Of a DNA stretch of 55,484 bases, positions 41,093 through 49,599 are shown one piece after another. Position numbers and translations under genes: made by a program. The DNA comes from an uncultured Collinsella sp. (lineage in GTDB: Bacteria > Actinomycetota > Coriobacteriia > Coriobacteriales > Coriobacteriaceae): contig CABSKX010000006.1 in the NCBI GenBank assembly GCA_902478365.1, forward strand, positions 1 through 55,484, given 5' to 3'. Each line of letters starts with the position of its first letter. The first letter of the stretch is position 1. Below the pieces are notes generated by a model, which made no database searches, was not told the DNA's origin, and saw nothing but the letters and a program-made list of their open reading frames with translations.

Positions 41093-42277
41093 ATGGTTCA
41101 ACCGAAAACCCAAGGAAATCACCGAGCATATCCAAAGGAGCTGGCGATATATGTCGAGCGTATCCTATTGGAGGAAACCGATGCTGGGCTTGGCAAAGGG
41201 TTGGGCGTTTCGGACATAATGGCGGAGCTTAAAGCTCGTTATGGCTATGAAGTTAAGCGCGACACAGTGCAGTGCGTATTGAACGCACTTGTTGATGCCG
41301 GGTCAAAAAAGCCTTCGCTCTGCAATAATGCGGGTGCCAGCCCGTTAACCGAGATGAATAGAATCGACCTCGACAACAGTTGCCTGAATCCGTCCTACAC
41401 AGTGATTTCAAGTCGGTTGGCTTGTAAGGGCGAACGACTGACGAATGGTGAGGGGAATCCTGCTCCTAAAAATGCGAAGCGCCTGTACAGCATAGAGCGT
41501 CAAATTGATGGTGCACAAATTGAGCATCTGTGCCGTCTCATTGAAGCCTCTACGGGCGTGGGCGGAGCCGACGCACTCGAGCATGCAGTTCTTCGCTTAC
41601 TGTGCGGCGAAGAAAGGCGGCAGATTGAAGATCGCTTGGCTCAAGAAAACGCCCTGCTCAAAAGCGGCAGAATTGCAAATATGGAAGCAACGCTTGCAAA
41701 TTTGAGGTTATTGGAAAAGGCCATTAGCCAAAGGCAGAGAGTCCGCTTTCGAACTTCTGATAAGGGACGATTGCATAATCATACGCCATATCATCTATGT
41801 ATGCACGATGGCTACTACTACCTGTTTGTGGGTCACAAGGGTGCCACGAGGTCTTTTGACGCAATTCGAGTTGATAATCTGTGGGATATAGCCATTGCTG
41901 GACCAGTGGACGATGCAAAAGGTCGTTTTGAAGCGATGGTCGAAGAGGCGAAGAGATTCTCTCGTGCTGGCGTGAACAGGATGTTTAGCGACGATATCGT
42001 TTCGGTTCGCGTAAGGTGCCATAGCCAGGCAAAGGAGAAGTATCTTTTAGCCGAATTTGCCGGGAACGATGGGTTTCGGCGTGAGACGCAGGACGGGCAT
42101 CCGAATCCAGAGTATTCGTTTATGGCATCGTATGACGGCATGAAAACATGGGCGATGAAGTGGCTCGATGTGTTTGAGATACTTCAACCAAAGAAATTAC
42201 GCGATGACGTTGTGGACATCATTGGACATAAATGTATCTATGTGAGTGCGAGGACTGATTCAAATGACACCTGCTGA
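41093..42277 (+). CDS. WYL-domain transcriptional regulator
   Basis: A 394-aa protein with an N-terminal winged helix (KELAIYVERILLEETDAG, GVSDIMAELKARYGYEVKRDTV) and a central WYL-type domain: RVRFRTSDKGRL, HDGYYYLFVGHKGATRSFDAIRVDNL. Here the WYL triplet reads YYL. WYL proteins are common ligand-responsive regulators of defence loci (BrxR, CapW type). ATG 41093 follows GGAGGCGG; the longer reading from 41072 lacks a site. Its end overlaps the helicase start by 14 bp, which points to joint control and co-expression. Confidence 0.85.
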   Translation: MVQPKTQGNHRAYPKELAIYVERILLEETDAGLGKGLGVSDIMAELKARYGYEVKRDTVQCVLNALVDAGSKKPSLCNNAGASPLTEMNRIDLDNSCLNPSYTVISSRLACKGERLTNGEGNPAPKNAKRLYSIERQIDGAQIEHLCRLIEASTGVGGADALEHAVLRLLCGEERRQIEDRLAQENALLKSGRIANMEATLANLRLLEKAISQRQRVRFRTSDKGRLHNHTPYHLCMHDGYYYLFVGHKGATRSFDAIRVDNLWDIAIAGPVDDAKGRFEAMVEEAKRFSRAGVNRMFSDDIVSVRVRCHSQAKEKYLLAEFAGNDGFRRETQDGHPNPEYSFMASYDGMKTWAMKWLDVFEILQPKKLRDDVVDIIGHKCIYVSARTDSNDTC

Positions 42278-45200
42278 GAAAAAGCAAGCAATTGGCGATG
42301 CGTTGGATTATTGGTATTTGCTCGATTTTTTGAGCCAAGGCGACCAGCCCGAAGATAAAGTGGACCCGCCTAGGCCCAGAAAAGGAATGCTCGATGACTG
42401 CTTTGTCCCAAAAGAGCGGAACGACCAGGACCTAAGGACGCCTTCTGAAGAAGCGAGAGAGCGTGCGGATGGCGTTACGAACGGCGAAAACTGGCCGATT
42501 TCAATGATTTACTGTCACCTTGGCTCTGTTCCACGCGAAGCGGTCATGACGTATCTTGCGAATAGACCGGGGAATGAAATCGAAAAAGAGGACGAGTGCA
42601 TGACGGTTGCGCTATTAGGTATGAGTCCTGATGGCAAATTTGTCAGCTTTGAGTTGTCCTCCTTATTTTGGTGGTTGAAGAAGAATGTAGGGAATAGCCC
42701 AAATGCCATCGGTAGTTTCGAGGAAGAACAGGACGCTATTCGCAAGAAGCTCAATCAAAAACTCGATGGAACAAAGCTGACGTATGGTGTCATTAGGGAC
42801 ATTGTCGATAGTTACGTCCGACCAAAGGTTGAGGGGATAGCCAACTGCCTTCCCGACGGTGACGGGGCTGAGCGTATCAGCGAGTGGTGTTCAAGGCTGC
42901 TTGTTGAATATAGAGCAATGAAGCCAAAGGACAATGGGGACGATGCGTGCCCAGTGTTCGATCAATCCCTCTGTCACTCATTTTTCGCAAAAGATATTTC
43001 CCAGATAAATGAGCTGTGCAACAGGTCGGGGTCTTTCGACGATTTTCGTGAGGGACCGTTGTCTCTTGTCGCTGCTTACCTTGAAGGCGGCTTGAGGGAG
43101 GAGTCTGCTTGTGGAGAGGTCGATCTTCTGGGCGGCGAAAGCGATGACGATCTGGCTGTCCGTGCAGATTTCTTCTCTGAGGTGTTAGGAGCCGGCGCTA
43201 CACCTATCGGTCGCTGGCCGAGTAAATACTCCTTGAGTTTGATGCAGCAAGTGGCAGTAAACCTTGCGGTTGGTCGTGGCGGTTCGACACGCAAATACCC
43301 CGCAAACGATGTCATGTCGGTAAACGGTCCTCCGGGCACGGGAAAAACAACTCTGCTCAAGGATATCGTTGCGGCTAATGTTGTCAAAAAAGCCCACCTG
43401 CTGTGTGAATATGACAAACCCGATGACGCCTTCGAAGAGGTAGAGCTGAGCAAACGATATCTCCAGTTCGCCAAGAATCCCTATCGTTTCAGGAAGGGCC
43501 GAACCGGAGATGCGATTAATAACCTCAGCATTTTGGTCTGTTCGACAAACAATGCGGCAGTTGAGAATATCGCTAAAGAGCTTCCTGATGGGAAAGCCTT
43601 TTTGGAGGGGATTGACGAATCCGAGAAAAAAGAGTTTCTAGAGTCAGATTTGTCCAACATTGTTTGGGGAAAGACAAGCGAGCAGAAAACGGTAGAAGAC
43701 CTCTATTTTTCTTCGGCGCTCGTAGACAATGAGGGCAACCTTCGAGACCCCGAGCATCCCGGACTTATGATTGCGGCGTGTCTCGGAAACCGAAGGAATA
43801 TTAATAGTTTTAGGAATTGTGAATTAGCTTCGCTGCAGTTTAAAGCCCAGGTAGGAAAGGGAAAGCGGTTTTCTAAGGCGAAGAAGCTGTTTCTCGCTCA
43901 ATACAAAAAGGTATCCGATCGATTTAAAAGAATGGAGGAGCAAGCCGCCAGGGAACGCAAGCTCCTGAAGCTTCAAGCGCAGTTGTCCCAATTGAATTAT
44001 GAGTGCCAGGAGGACGAGCGAAAGATAGTTGAAGAGCTGACAATCGAAACGGCGTGCCTGCCTCATCCTTTTGAAGGCGGTACTGTAGGCGATGCCCGGA
44101 AATATCTCGATGACATTGCGAAGGATACCGCTGATTATGAGGCGAGAAGGAATAGGCTTGAAACAGAATTGCGCGATGCGGAAGAAAAGGCCAGTGGGCT
44201 GATTGGGTGGATCTATAGGGGTCGTTTGTCCGATAGCCTCGAGAAGCTCGATTCCTTTATGCAGCAAACCAAACCGGAGCGGAAGCTTGTTGCGCTGTAT
44301 ACGACATTTGAGAGCAAATACGAAGAATTAGAGAATGAAAAGAAGAAACTAGTCTCTTTGCAGGTGGAGATTAAGGGGTTAGAGGACGTAGTCGAGGGCG
44401 CTAAATTTGTCGAGACGATTGATGAGCGTTTTGTTGAGTCTATCTCAGAGGGGGATAGCGAAAGCCGAAAGAGCGCTCATTTATATAATCCATCCGATGA
44501 CGATGAACTAAAAAAGGAGCGTAACCTGCTATTTCTGTACGCGTTGCAAGTGACACGCGAGTTCATCCTTGAATCAAAATGCATGCGGAACAACATTACG
44601 CTTCTACGAACATACTGGGGAGCCAAAGACATAGGCGCCGATTCTGGTAAAAAGGAGTTGATAGAGTTCACGCAAGCCGACAGACGGAAGATGGCCCCTG
44701 TGCTTTTTCAGGCGCTCGGTCTGCTTACTCCAGTAATCTCTTCCACATTTGCGTCGATTGGTCGCATGCTTGAGGATGTTCAGATTGGTGGGGCGGATCC
44801 GCTGTTTGGCTTGTTGATTATAGATGAGGCTGGACAGGCGGTGCCGTATGCCTCTCTGGGTGCCCTTGCTCGCAGTCGACGTGCAATGATTGTCGGCGAC
44901 CCTTCTCAGATTGAGCCCGTTATTACGGGGGATGTTAAGGAGCTCCGAGCCGCCCTCGGTAAAAAAGTATTACTACCGTTTAAGGGAGATGTGGCTTCGG
45001 TCCAACGACTTGCCGATGCCGTTAATCCCTATGGCCATCTGCGCAGCAACAGCGAGGATGATCAATGGATCGGCTGCCCGCTTGTGGTCCACCGTCGTTG
45101 CATATCGCCTATGTTCGATATCTCTAATGAGATCTCGTATCAGGGCTCCATGCTTAACGAGACGGCTAATCCAAAAAAGGATCTCGCTGACAGCTTTTAT

Positions 45201-46865
45201 CTAAAGTCCTCGCAGTGGATCAATGTTGCAGGATTTGAACGTGGCAATCGCGACCACTATGTTGATGTTCAGGGCGACAGAGTATATGAGATTGTCGAAG
45301 ATGCTTTTAGGAAAACGGCGGCTGCGACCAAGAAAAAAGCTGACGGGTCGGGTGAGCTTGAAGAGTGCGCTATTCCGAGCCTCTATATCATTTCTCCGTT
45401 TAAAACTGTTGTCAGCGGGCTTAAGAATAGACTGTTAGAAGAGACGCCTGAAGGAATAGCAGAGCGTGCCTGGAGTGCATTCGCAAAGCTTAATATTGGT
45501 ACGGTTCATACGTTTCAAGGCAAAGAAGCCCATCAGGTGATATTTGTCTTGGGGTGCGATACAAGTCGTAGCTGTGAAGGTGCAATTAAGTTTGTAAATC
45601 CAAATATCGTGAATGTTGCGGCAAGCCGAGCTAAGTATCGCCTTTACGTAATTGCTGACTATGCAGCGTGGAAGATTAACGAGAACGTTGCAACGATGAA
45701 GCGAATTCTCGATACGGCATGGGTTAAGCATTGGGAAAAATACCAGACGACTGGAGCTATTGAGGAACTCAATGCAGCGAAAGATATGCTGCCGCGCGGA
45801 GAATCTCTTCCACGGGAGGCAACTGACGCGGACGAGGAGCATGTCAATGAAGATGATTGGTGTCCTGATGTAAGCACCGATTCCTATTTGGACAATGTGA
45901 GCGAAGCGTTCAAAAGCTTTAATCTGGATGCAGAAGACTGTCGAATCATAGGCTTCTCTTCGCGCGAAGCTCTTCGAAGCGCGTTCGCTGATTGCGCGTG
46001 CGACCAAAATGGCAAAAATAGGGTGCTTGAGAATATCGAGCAGGGGCTTCTTCTGTGCAAGATATTTGGCATTGGCAGTGTTGGTACCGATAACGATTCA
46101 GATTGCGCATTTTGCCTGCTAATGTTCTGCCGTGCGGCAGAGAGATACTTGCGTTTGAAATTGCTGCCGGCCTTGAAGGCCATTGCTCCCGATTATGTTG
46201 TTGCAAGAAAGCCGCTCAAGGAGCTTGAGGGGCTCAACCTTGGTCAATACGGAAGGTTAATCGCAAAAAAGAGCGAGCTACTGGCATCCTCTGTTCAAGT
46301 TGAAAATGCCGAACTGACGCAGGCGTCAAAGGGAGACTGGTGGAGGACGCTTGGCGAAACACTGGGTCAATTCACTAGATTTCGTAATAGCGCTTGTCAC
46401 ACCGATCGAGAAGAGACGGTTAGCGCGGGCGAGGTCTGGCTGGCGCTTCGATGCCTGTTCGTTGCTTTTCAGCTTGATGAACATGGCCATAAGAGTGTGG
46501 AAATCATGCGAGAGGGTGTTGCTTACGAAGCGGCTTTTGCGGGGGCCGAGCGTTTGCCGGTCTGCTACTCAAAGGATCAGGCGGAAGCTAAGGGCTATGC
46601 CTCAATTACCCTAATACTGAAAGAAGGCGGTCTAGATATTAAGTCTAAAGATGCCAACGATATTCTGATGAAACAAGGTTATCTGCGACTTTACGATGAA
46701 GGCGAAGAGAGTGTGCAGAGATGCAAGGTCCCGTCCGCTAAGGGCTTGAGGCTGGGTGCAATCACCGTGCGTGGTGAAAAGGGGGACGGTGAAGTGTACT
46801 TCTATGCACAGTATCCGAAAGTGAAGGCAAAAGATATATGCGACATAATTGAACGCGAGTCATGA
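42264..46865 (+). CDS. Large SF1 helicase with HEPN-like motif, putative defence effector
   Basis: A 1,533-aa superfamily 1 (Upf1/Dna2-like, COG1112 type) helicase. Walker A VNGPPGTGKTTLL at about residue 354; motif II LLIIDEAGQAVPYASL at about 850; motif III MIVGDPSQIEPV; IISPFKTVVSGLKNRLLEE; motif V TVHTFQGKEAHQV (about 1080); motif VI NVAASRAKYRLYVIAD (about 1117). A coiled-coil insertion fills roughly 560-720. Near residue 1374 RFRNSACHTDREE contains R-N-x-x-x-H, the HEPN ribonuclease signature. The C-terminal end (SKDANDILMKQGYL, then PSAKGLRLGAI) looks like a winged helix of the KilA-C kind. Translation is coupled to the WYL gene. Mokosh-type systems pair similar helicases with other nucleases; an exact match is not known to me. 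Confidence 0.85.
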   Translation: MTPAEKKQAIGDALDYWYLLDFLSQGDQPEDKVDPPRPRKGMLDDCFVPKERNDQDLRTPSEEARERADGVTNGENWPISMIYCHLGSVPREAVMTYLANRPGNEIEKEDECMTVALLGMSPDGKFVSFELSSLFWWLKKNVGNSPNAIGSFEEEQDAIRKKLNQKLDGTKLTYGVIRDIVDSYVRPKVEGIANCLPDGDGAERISEWCSRLLVEYRAMKPKDNGDDACPVFDQSLCHSFFAKDISQINELCNRSGSFDDFREGPLSLVAAYLEGGLREESACGEVDLLGGESDDDLAVRADFFSEVLGAGATPIGRWPSKYSLSLMQQVAVNLAVGRGGSTRKYPANDVMSVNGPPGTGKTTLLKDIVAANVVKKAHLLCEYDKPDDAFEEVELSKRYLQFAKNPYRFRKGRTGDAINNLSILVCSTNNAAVENIAKELPDGKAFLEGIDESEKKEFLESDLSNIVWGKTSEQKTVEDLYFSSALVDNEGNLRDPEHPGLMIAACLGNRRNINSFRNCELASLQFKAQVGKGKRFSKAKKLFLAQYKKVSDRFKRMEEQAARERKLLKLQAQLSQLNYECQEDERKIVEELTIETACLPHPFEGGTVGDARKYLDDIAKDTADYEARRNRLETELRDAEEKASGLIGWIYRGRLSDSLEKLDSFMQQTKPERKLVALYTTFESKYEELENEKKKLVSLQVEIKGLEDVVEGAKFVETIDERFVESISEGDSESRKSAHLYNPSDDDELKKERNLLFLYALQVTREFILESKCMRNNITLLRTYWGAKDIGADSGKKELIEFTQADRRKMAPVLFQALGLLTPVISSTFASIGRMLEDVQIGGADPLFGLLIIDEAGQAVPYASLGALARSRRAMIVGDPSQIEPVITGDVKELRAALGKKVLLPFKGDVASVQRLADAVNPYGHLRSNSEDDQWIGCPLVVHRRCISPMFDISNEISYQGSMLNETANPKKDLADSFYLKSSQWINVAGFERGNRDHYVDVQGDRVYEIVEDAFRKTAAATKKKADGSGELEECAIPSLYIISPFKTVVSGLKNRLLEETPEGIAERAWSAFAKLNIGTVHTFQGKEAHQVIFVLGCDTSRSCEGAIKFVNPNIVNVAASRAKYRLYVIADYAAWKINENVATMKRILDTAWVKHWEKYQTTGAIEELNAAKDMLPRGESLPREATDADEEHVNEDDWCPDVSTDSYLDNVSEAFKSFNLDAEDCRIIGFSSREALRSAFADCACDQNGKNRVLENIEQGLLLCKIFGIGSVGTDNDSDCAFCLLMFCRAAERYLRLKLLPALKAIAPDYVVARKPLKELEGLNLGQYGRLIAKKSELLASSVQVENAELTQASKGDWWRTLGETLGQFTRFRNSACHTDREETVSAGEVWLALRCLFVAFQLDEHGHKSVEIMREGVAYEAAFAGAERLPVCYSKDQAEAKGYASITLILKEGGLDIKSKDANDILMKQGYLRLYDEGEESVQRCKVPSAKGLRLGAITVRGEKGDGEVYFYAQYPKVKAKDICDIIERES

Positions 46866-46897
46866 GTCATCTCAAAGTCAAGTGAGTTTTAGAGTAA

Positions 46898-46945
46898 AAC
46901 CCGCAATTTAACGCTATATAGCGGTAGATTGCGGGTTGCTTTTTA
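46898..46945 (+). terminator. Intrinsic terminator after the SF1 helicase
   Basis: AACCCGCAAT (46898-46907) pairs perfectly with ATTGCGGGTT (46928-46937) and TTTTT follows at 46940-46944. Confidence 0.88.
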
Positions 46946-46995
46946 TCTCTTTTCACTATTCTGCAGGTGTCAGTTGTTCGAAGGGAGATTCAAAG

Positions 46996-47301
46996 ATGCT
47001 TGAGTCCAATTGTATTTATATTTGCGACGAGTCGAATGAGGAGGATCTCACGTGCACGCTTTTGCAGATGAGGCAGATAGTTGACGAGGCAATTGATCTT
47101 GCTTATGAGCTCGAGGACTCCTCTGTTGCTTACAAGGGAGTTGTTGACGGCCTGTTGGCCACGTGGGAGTCGTTGTGCTACCGCAATGCCGCCGTCCATG
47201 AGCTTATTCAATCTGTTCTGCTTGAGCGTAATGAGACCCTGCGATTTGATGAATTACAAATGCGTAATGATGAAGTGCCCGAGCGGCCAATATGCCGATA
47301 A
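46996..47301 (+). CDS. Small acidic protein, function unknown
   Basis: A 101-aa acidic, mostly helical protein starting MLESNCIYICDESNEEDL. It has no recognisable motif. I chose ATG 46996 because GAAGGGAGA lies at suitable distance; the upstream in-frame part from 46936 lies in the terminator region. It sits alone between two terminated units in the island. Small acidic proteins here can be antitoxins or phage-like regulators, but nothing shows that. Confidence 0.55.
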   Translation: MLESNCIYICDESNEEDLTCTLLQMRQIVDEAIDLAYELEDSSVAYKGVVDGLLATWESLCYRNAAVHELIQSVLLERNETLRFDELQMRNDEVPERPICR

Positions 47302-47404
47302 CGACATTTGTTTGTCTCTGAGGGCAACAGTCTTGTCCAATCCCTCGAAGACATCGTTTTTCTTACATTAGCTTGCGAACGTAGCCTTCTTTGAAAGGAA
47401 GATC

Positions 47405-48229
47405 ATGAACGCTTCTATCCAAATTTCGTCCAGCGCCGCTGAGCCTGCACCCCGCACCGCCAAGGGTGAGGTCGTCAAGCTCGTGCAGGGCGCGCTGCTC
47501 ATTGCCGTTGCTGCGGTTGCCGCTGTCGGCATCGCCTCTGTCGCCGCCCCGTTTTGCGTCTGGAAGGGCGAGCTCGCGCTGTTCTTTAACAATTCGTTCC
47601 ATACCAACTACTCTGTTTCCTCGATCGCGGAGTACGCATCGGCGGCGCCCGGGTCCGATTGGGCATCGCTGCTCGTGGCTGCGCTCGTCGCGGCGTACCC
47701 CGCCTACCATGCCGTCTGGCGCGTTCGCGAGGGGTTTGGGCTCAGCTGCGAGGTACCGGTATTCTGCAGCCGTGTGTCGCGCTCTCTCGCCGCGGTGAGC
47801 GCCTGCCTGCTGCTGGCGATGCTGTTCATGGGCTATGGAACGAGTTGGCTCATCAACGGCAGCGCGATGGGTGACCAGAGCCTTGTTGAGTCGGGGCACA
47901 ATGTATGGACCGTTTCTATCGTGATTATGCTGGGCTGCGCCCTGATGTGCCTGTTCAAGTGGTTTGTTGCCAAGGGCCCCGGACGCAATTTCGGCAGCGG
48001 CTTTGCCGTCGAGCTTGTCCGCCTTGCCGACGTTCTGCTGAAGCGCGCGAGCTCGAACCTGGTGTTGTGCTATGTGGCCGAGCTGCTTGCCTGCCTGCTG
48101 GCGCTGGCCTTTATTGCCGTGGCCTATGTCGTCGTGAGCGTGGCTATCGTGCTTGCGTTCGCAGCCGTGGCCTTAGTGGTGTGCCTTGCTGGGATTCCCG
48201 TTATCCTTGCTGCCTCGTGGCGCAGGTAG
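47405..48229 (+). CDS. Polytopic membrane protein, function unknown
   Basis: A 274-aa protein with about five hydrophobic segments (GALLIAVAAVAAVGIASVAA, WASLLVAALVAAYPAYHAVW, LAAVSACLLLAMLFMGYGTS, TVSIVIMLGCALMCLFKWFV, and a long Ala/Val-rich C-terminal stretch). An N-terminal Ser/Ala tail (about 1-25) may be cytoplasmic. No transporter or signal motif is visible. The ribosome binding site GAAAGGAAGATC precedes ATG 47405. High GC suggests host-like codon use, unlike the AT-rich genes before it. It could be a host gene interrupted from the island or a membrane effector. Confidence 0.65.
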   Translation: MNASIQISSSAAEPAPRTAKGEVVKLVQGALLIAVAAVAAVGIASVAAPFCVWKGELALFFNNSFHTNYSVSSIAEYASAAPGSDWASLLVAALVAAYPAYHAVWRVREGFGLSCEVPVFCSRVSRSLAAVSACLLLAMLFMGYGTSWLINGSAMGDQSLVESGHNVWTVSIVIMLGCALMCLFKWFVAKGPGRNFGSGFAVELVRLADVLLKRASSNLVLCYVAELLACLLALAFIAVAYVVVSVAIVLAFAAVALVVCLAGIPVILAASWRR

Positions 48230-48254
48230 CGGGGGCTATCTCCCAGCTGCCTAC

Positions 48255-48287
48255 GCCGGCCACGCCCGGTGCCGCCCCGTGGCCGGC
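48255..48287 (+). terminator. GC hairpin after the membrane protein
   Basis: GCCGGCCACG (48255-48264) and CGTGGCCGGC (48278-48287) are perfect inverted copies; there is no T-run. Confidence 0.45.
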
Positions 48288-48340
48288 GGCTCAGCGTGGC
48301 TTCACTATGATTCATCCGTAAATGACCGCGGGGCGACCAT

Positions 48341-48413
48341 GCGAGTTCTTGTCACCGCGTGAGAAAAACGTGCAAGAATCGCAAGTTCTTTTCATGCGAT
48401 GAGAAAAACTTGC
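48341..48413. repeat. Tandem pair of 33-nt palindromic units
   Basis: Two units, 48341-48373 and 48381-48413, have the form GC(G/A)AGTTCTT...TGAGAAAAAC(G/T)TGC, 40 bp apart start to start. Each can form its own hairpin (GCAAGTT with AACTTGC in the second). They lie upstream of the hypothetical gene at 48500. Confidence 0.6.
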
Positions 48414-48499
48414 AGATTGGTGCGAGGGCGACAACTCTCTGCGTGAGCGCGGTTTCGATATTGCTTGTTAATGTGTCCGAACGGTTGATTGGAGACAAA

Positions 48500-49120
48500 A
48501 TGTATCCGGACTATGAGTGCAACAACAATCCCATGAGCATTACGGATGAGGACGGTCCGTTCCTTGTCATGGAGGCGGAGCTGTTTTACAACGATGAGCT
48601 GAACGATGAGTTCAAGAAGAGCAGGGCGCGCCATTACTATTCTTGCGCAAGTGCTGCTACGGCACTTTTTTACTGCAAATCGCTTGCAGACAAGGACGAC
48701 AATCCCTGGTATGTAAGCTGGGAAAAGGCGGTCGAGCAGTATCCGCTGGAGAAGCGCGAGAGCGCAACGATGCTCTATTGGGTTGAGCCGACCGATCCGT
48801 TAACGGCCCTCGATGCCCGCTACCCCCAATACGATCTTGAGCCATATGTAAGTAAGGCCATTCGCGTCGCCAGCTCATATTTGCTGGAGCTCCACGATAA
48901 TGCGTATTCGATTGATCAGTTGGATGTTGAGGATGTTGACAACCTGCTCACTGCTGCCTGGTTTTTGATCCAGAAACTCCAGGAGGGCGGGTGCATGCAT
49001 GATCCAGAAGCCCTGGATAAGATCGAAGACGCTACGTATGACGCCTATTCAGCGGTCAGGAAATTGATTGAGGACGAAGAAGCGGCCAGGGCTAGTTCGA
49101 AGTCTGATGAGAATCTCTAG
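48500..49120 (+). CDS. Unknown acidic protein
   Basis: A 206-aa protein without a recognised family. The start MYPDYECNNNPMSITDEDG follows a GGAGA site at 48491. It is acidic throughout with helical segments (YDLEPYVSKAIRVASSYLLEL, DVEDVDNLLTAAWFLIQKLQEG). It contains one Cys-rich helix (YYSCASAATALFYCKS). The position just upstream of the helicase-nuclease operon is the only clue to a role; an accessory or immunity-like protein is possible. Confidence 0.55.
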   Translation: MYPDYECNNNPMSITDEDGPFLVMEAELFYNDELNDEFKKSRARHYYSCASAATALFYCKSLADKDDNPWYVSWEKAVEQYPLEKRESATMLYWVEPTDPLTALDARYPQYDLEPYVSKAIRVASSYLLELHDNAYSIDQLDVEDVDNLLTAAWFLIQKLQEGGCMHDPEALDKIEDATYDAYSAVRKLIEDEEAARASSKSDENL

Positions 49121-49599
49121 CCGCTGCATTGAACGGCGCGCCTAATCGGTAGGCTGTCGGAAAAGACCGGACAGCCTACTGACCCTAGTCGCTACATCGT
49201 TTCCTTGCTCGCGGCGTAATGTTCCGCCTGCTTAAGGGCGTCCTCGTAGGCGCGCTGTTTTACTTCGTACTCTTGGGCATAGCGCTCCTGTTCCGCTTGC
49301 CCGGGAACAGGCACGGTCATGCTTCGGGGCTCTTTGGGAGATAACTGTGCAAGCGAGTCTCCGTGCGAGGTGTCCCTGATGCGTGTCGCCCTTGCAGTGA
49401 TTGACGCCGAGGAACGTGACGCACTGGAGTGCGATCTTAAGAGGCCGCTCGCTTCGTGCGAGTAATCGCGGACCGTTTCTCTTTCTTTTCTTTCCTTTTT
49501 CAGGCGGCATGGATGCCGCCGCCTCAACCGCCCTGCGTGAGTTTTTGTCCGCATGGGACGGTATTCAACACATGCAACAACTAAATCGGAGGTTTGACC
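49121..49599 (+). other. Gap before the helicase-nuclease operon (479 bp)
   Basis: It starts with a GTAGGCTGTC/GACAGCCTAC hairpin (49149-49179). It contains a possible 42-codon minus-strand ORF (49192-49320, MTVPVPGQAEQERYA...) and a possible 28-codon plus-strand ORF (49379-49465), neither of which I can support well. A CT-rich stretch at 49481-49500 and the SD CGGAGG (49587-49592) precede the next gene. Confidence 0.45.
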
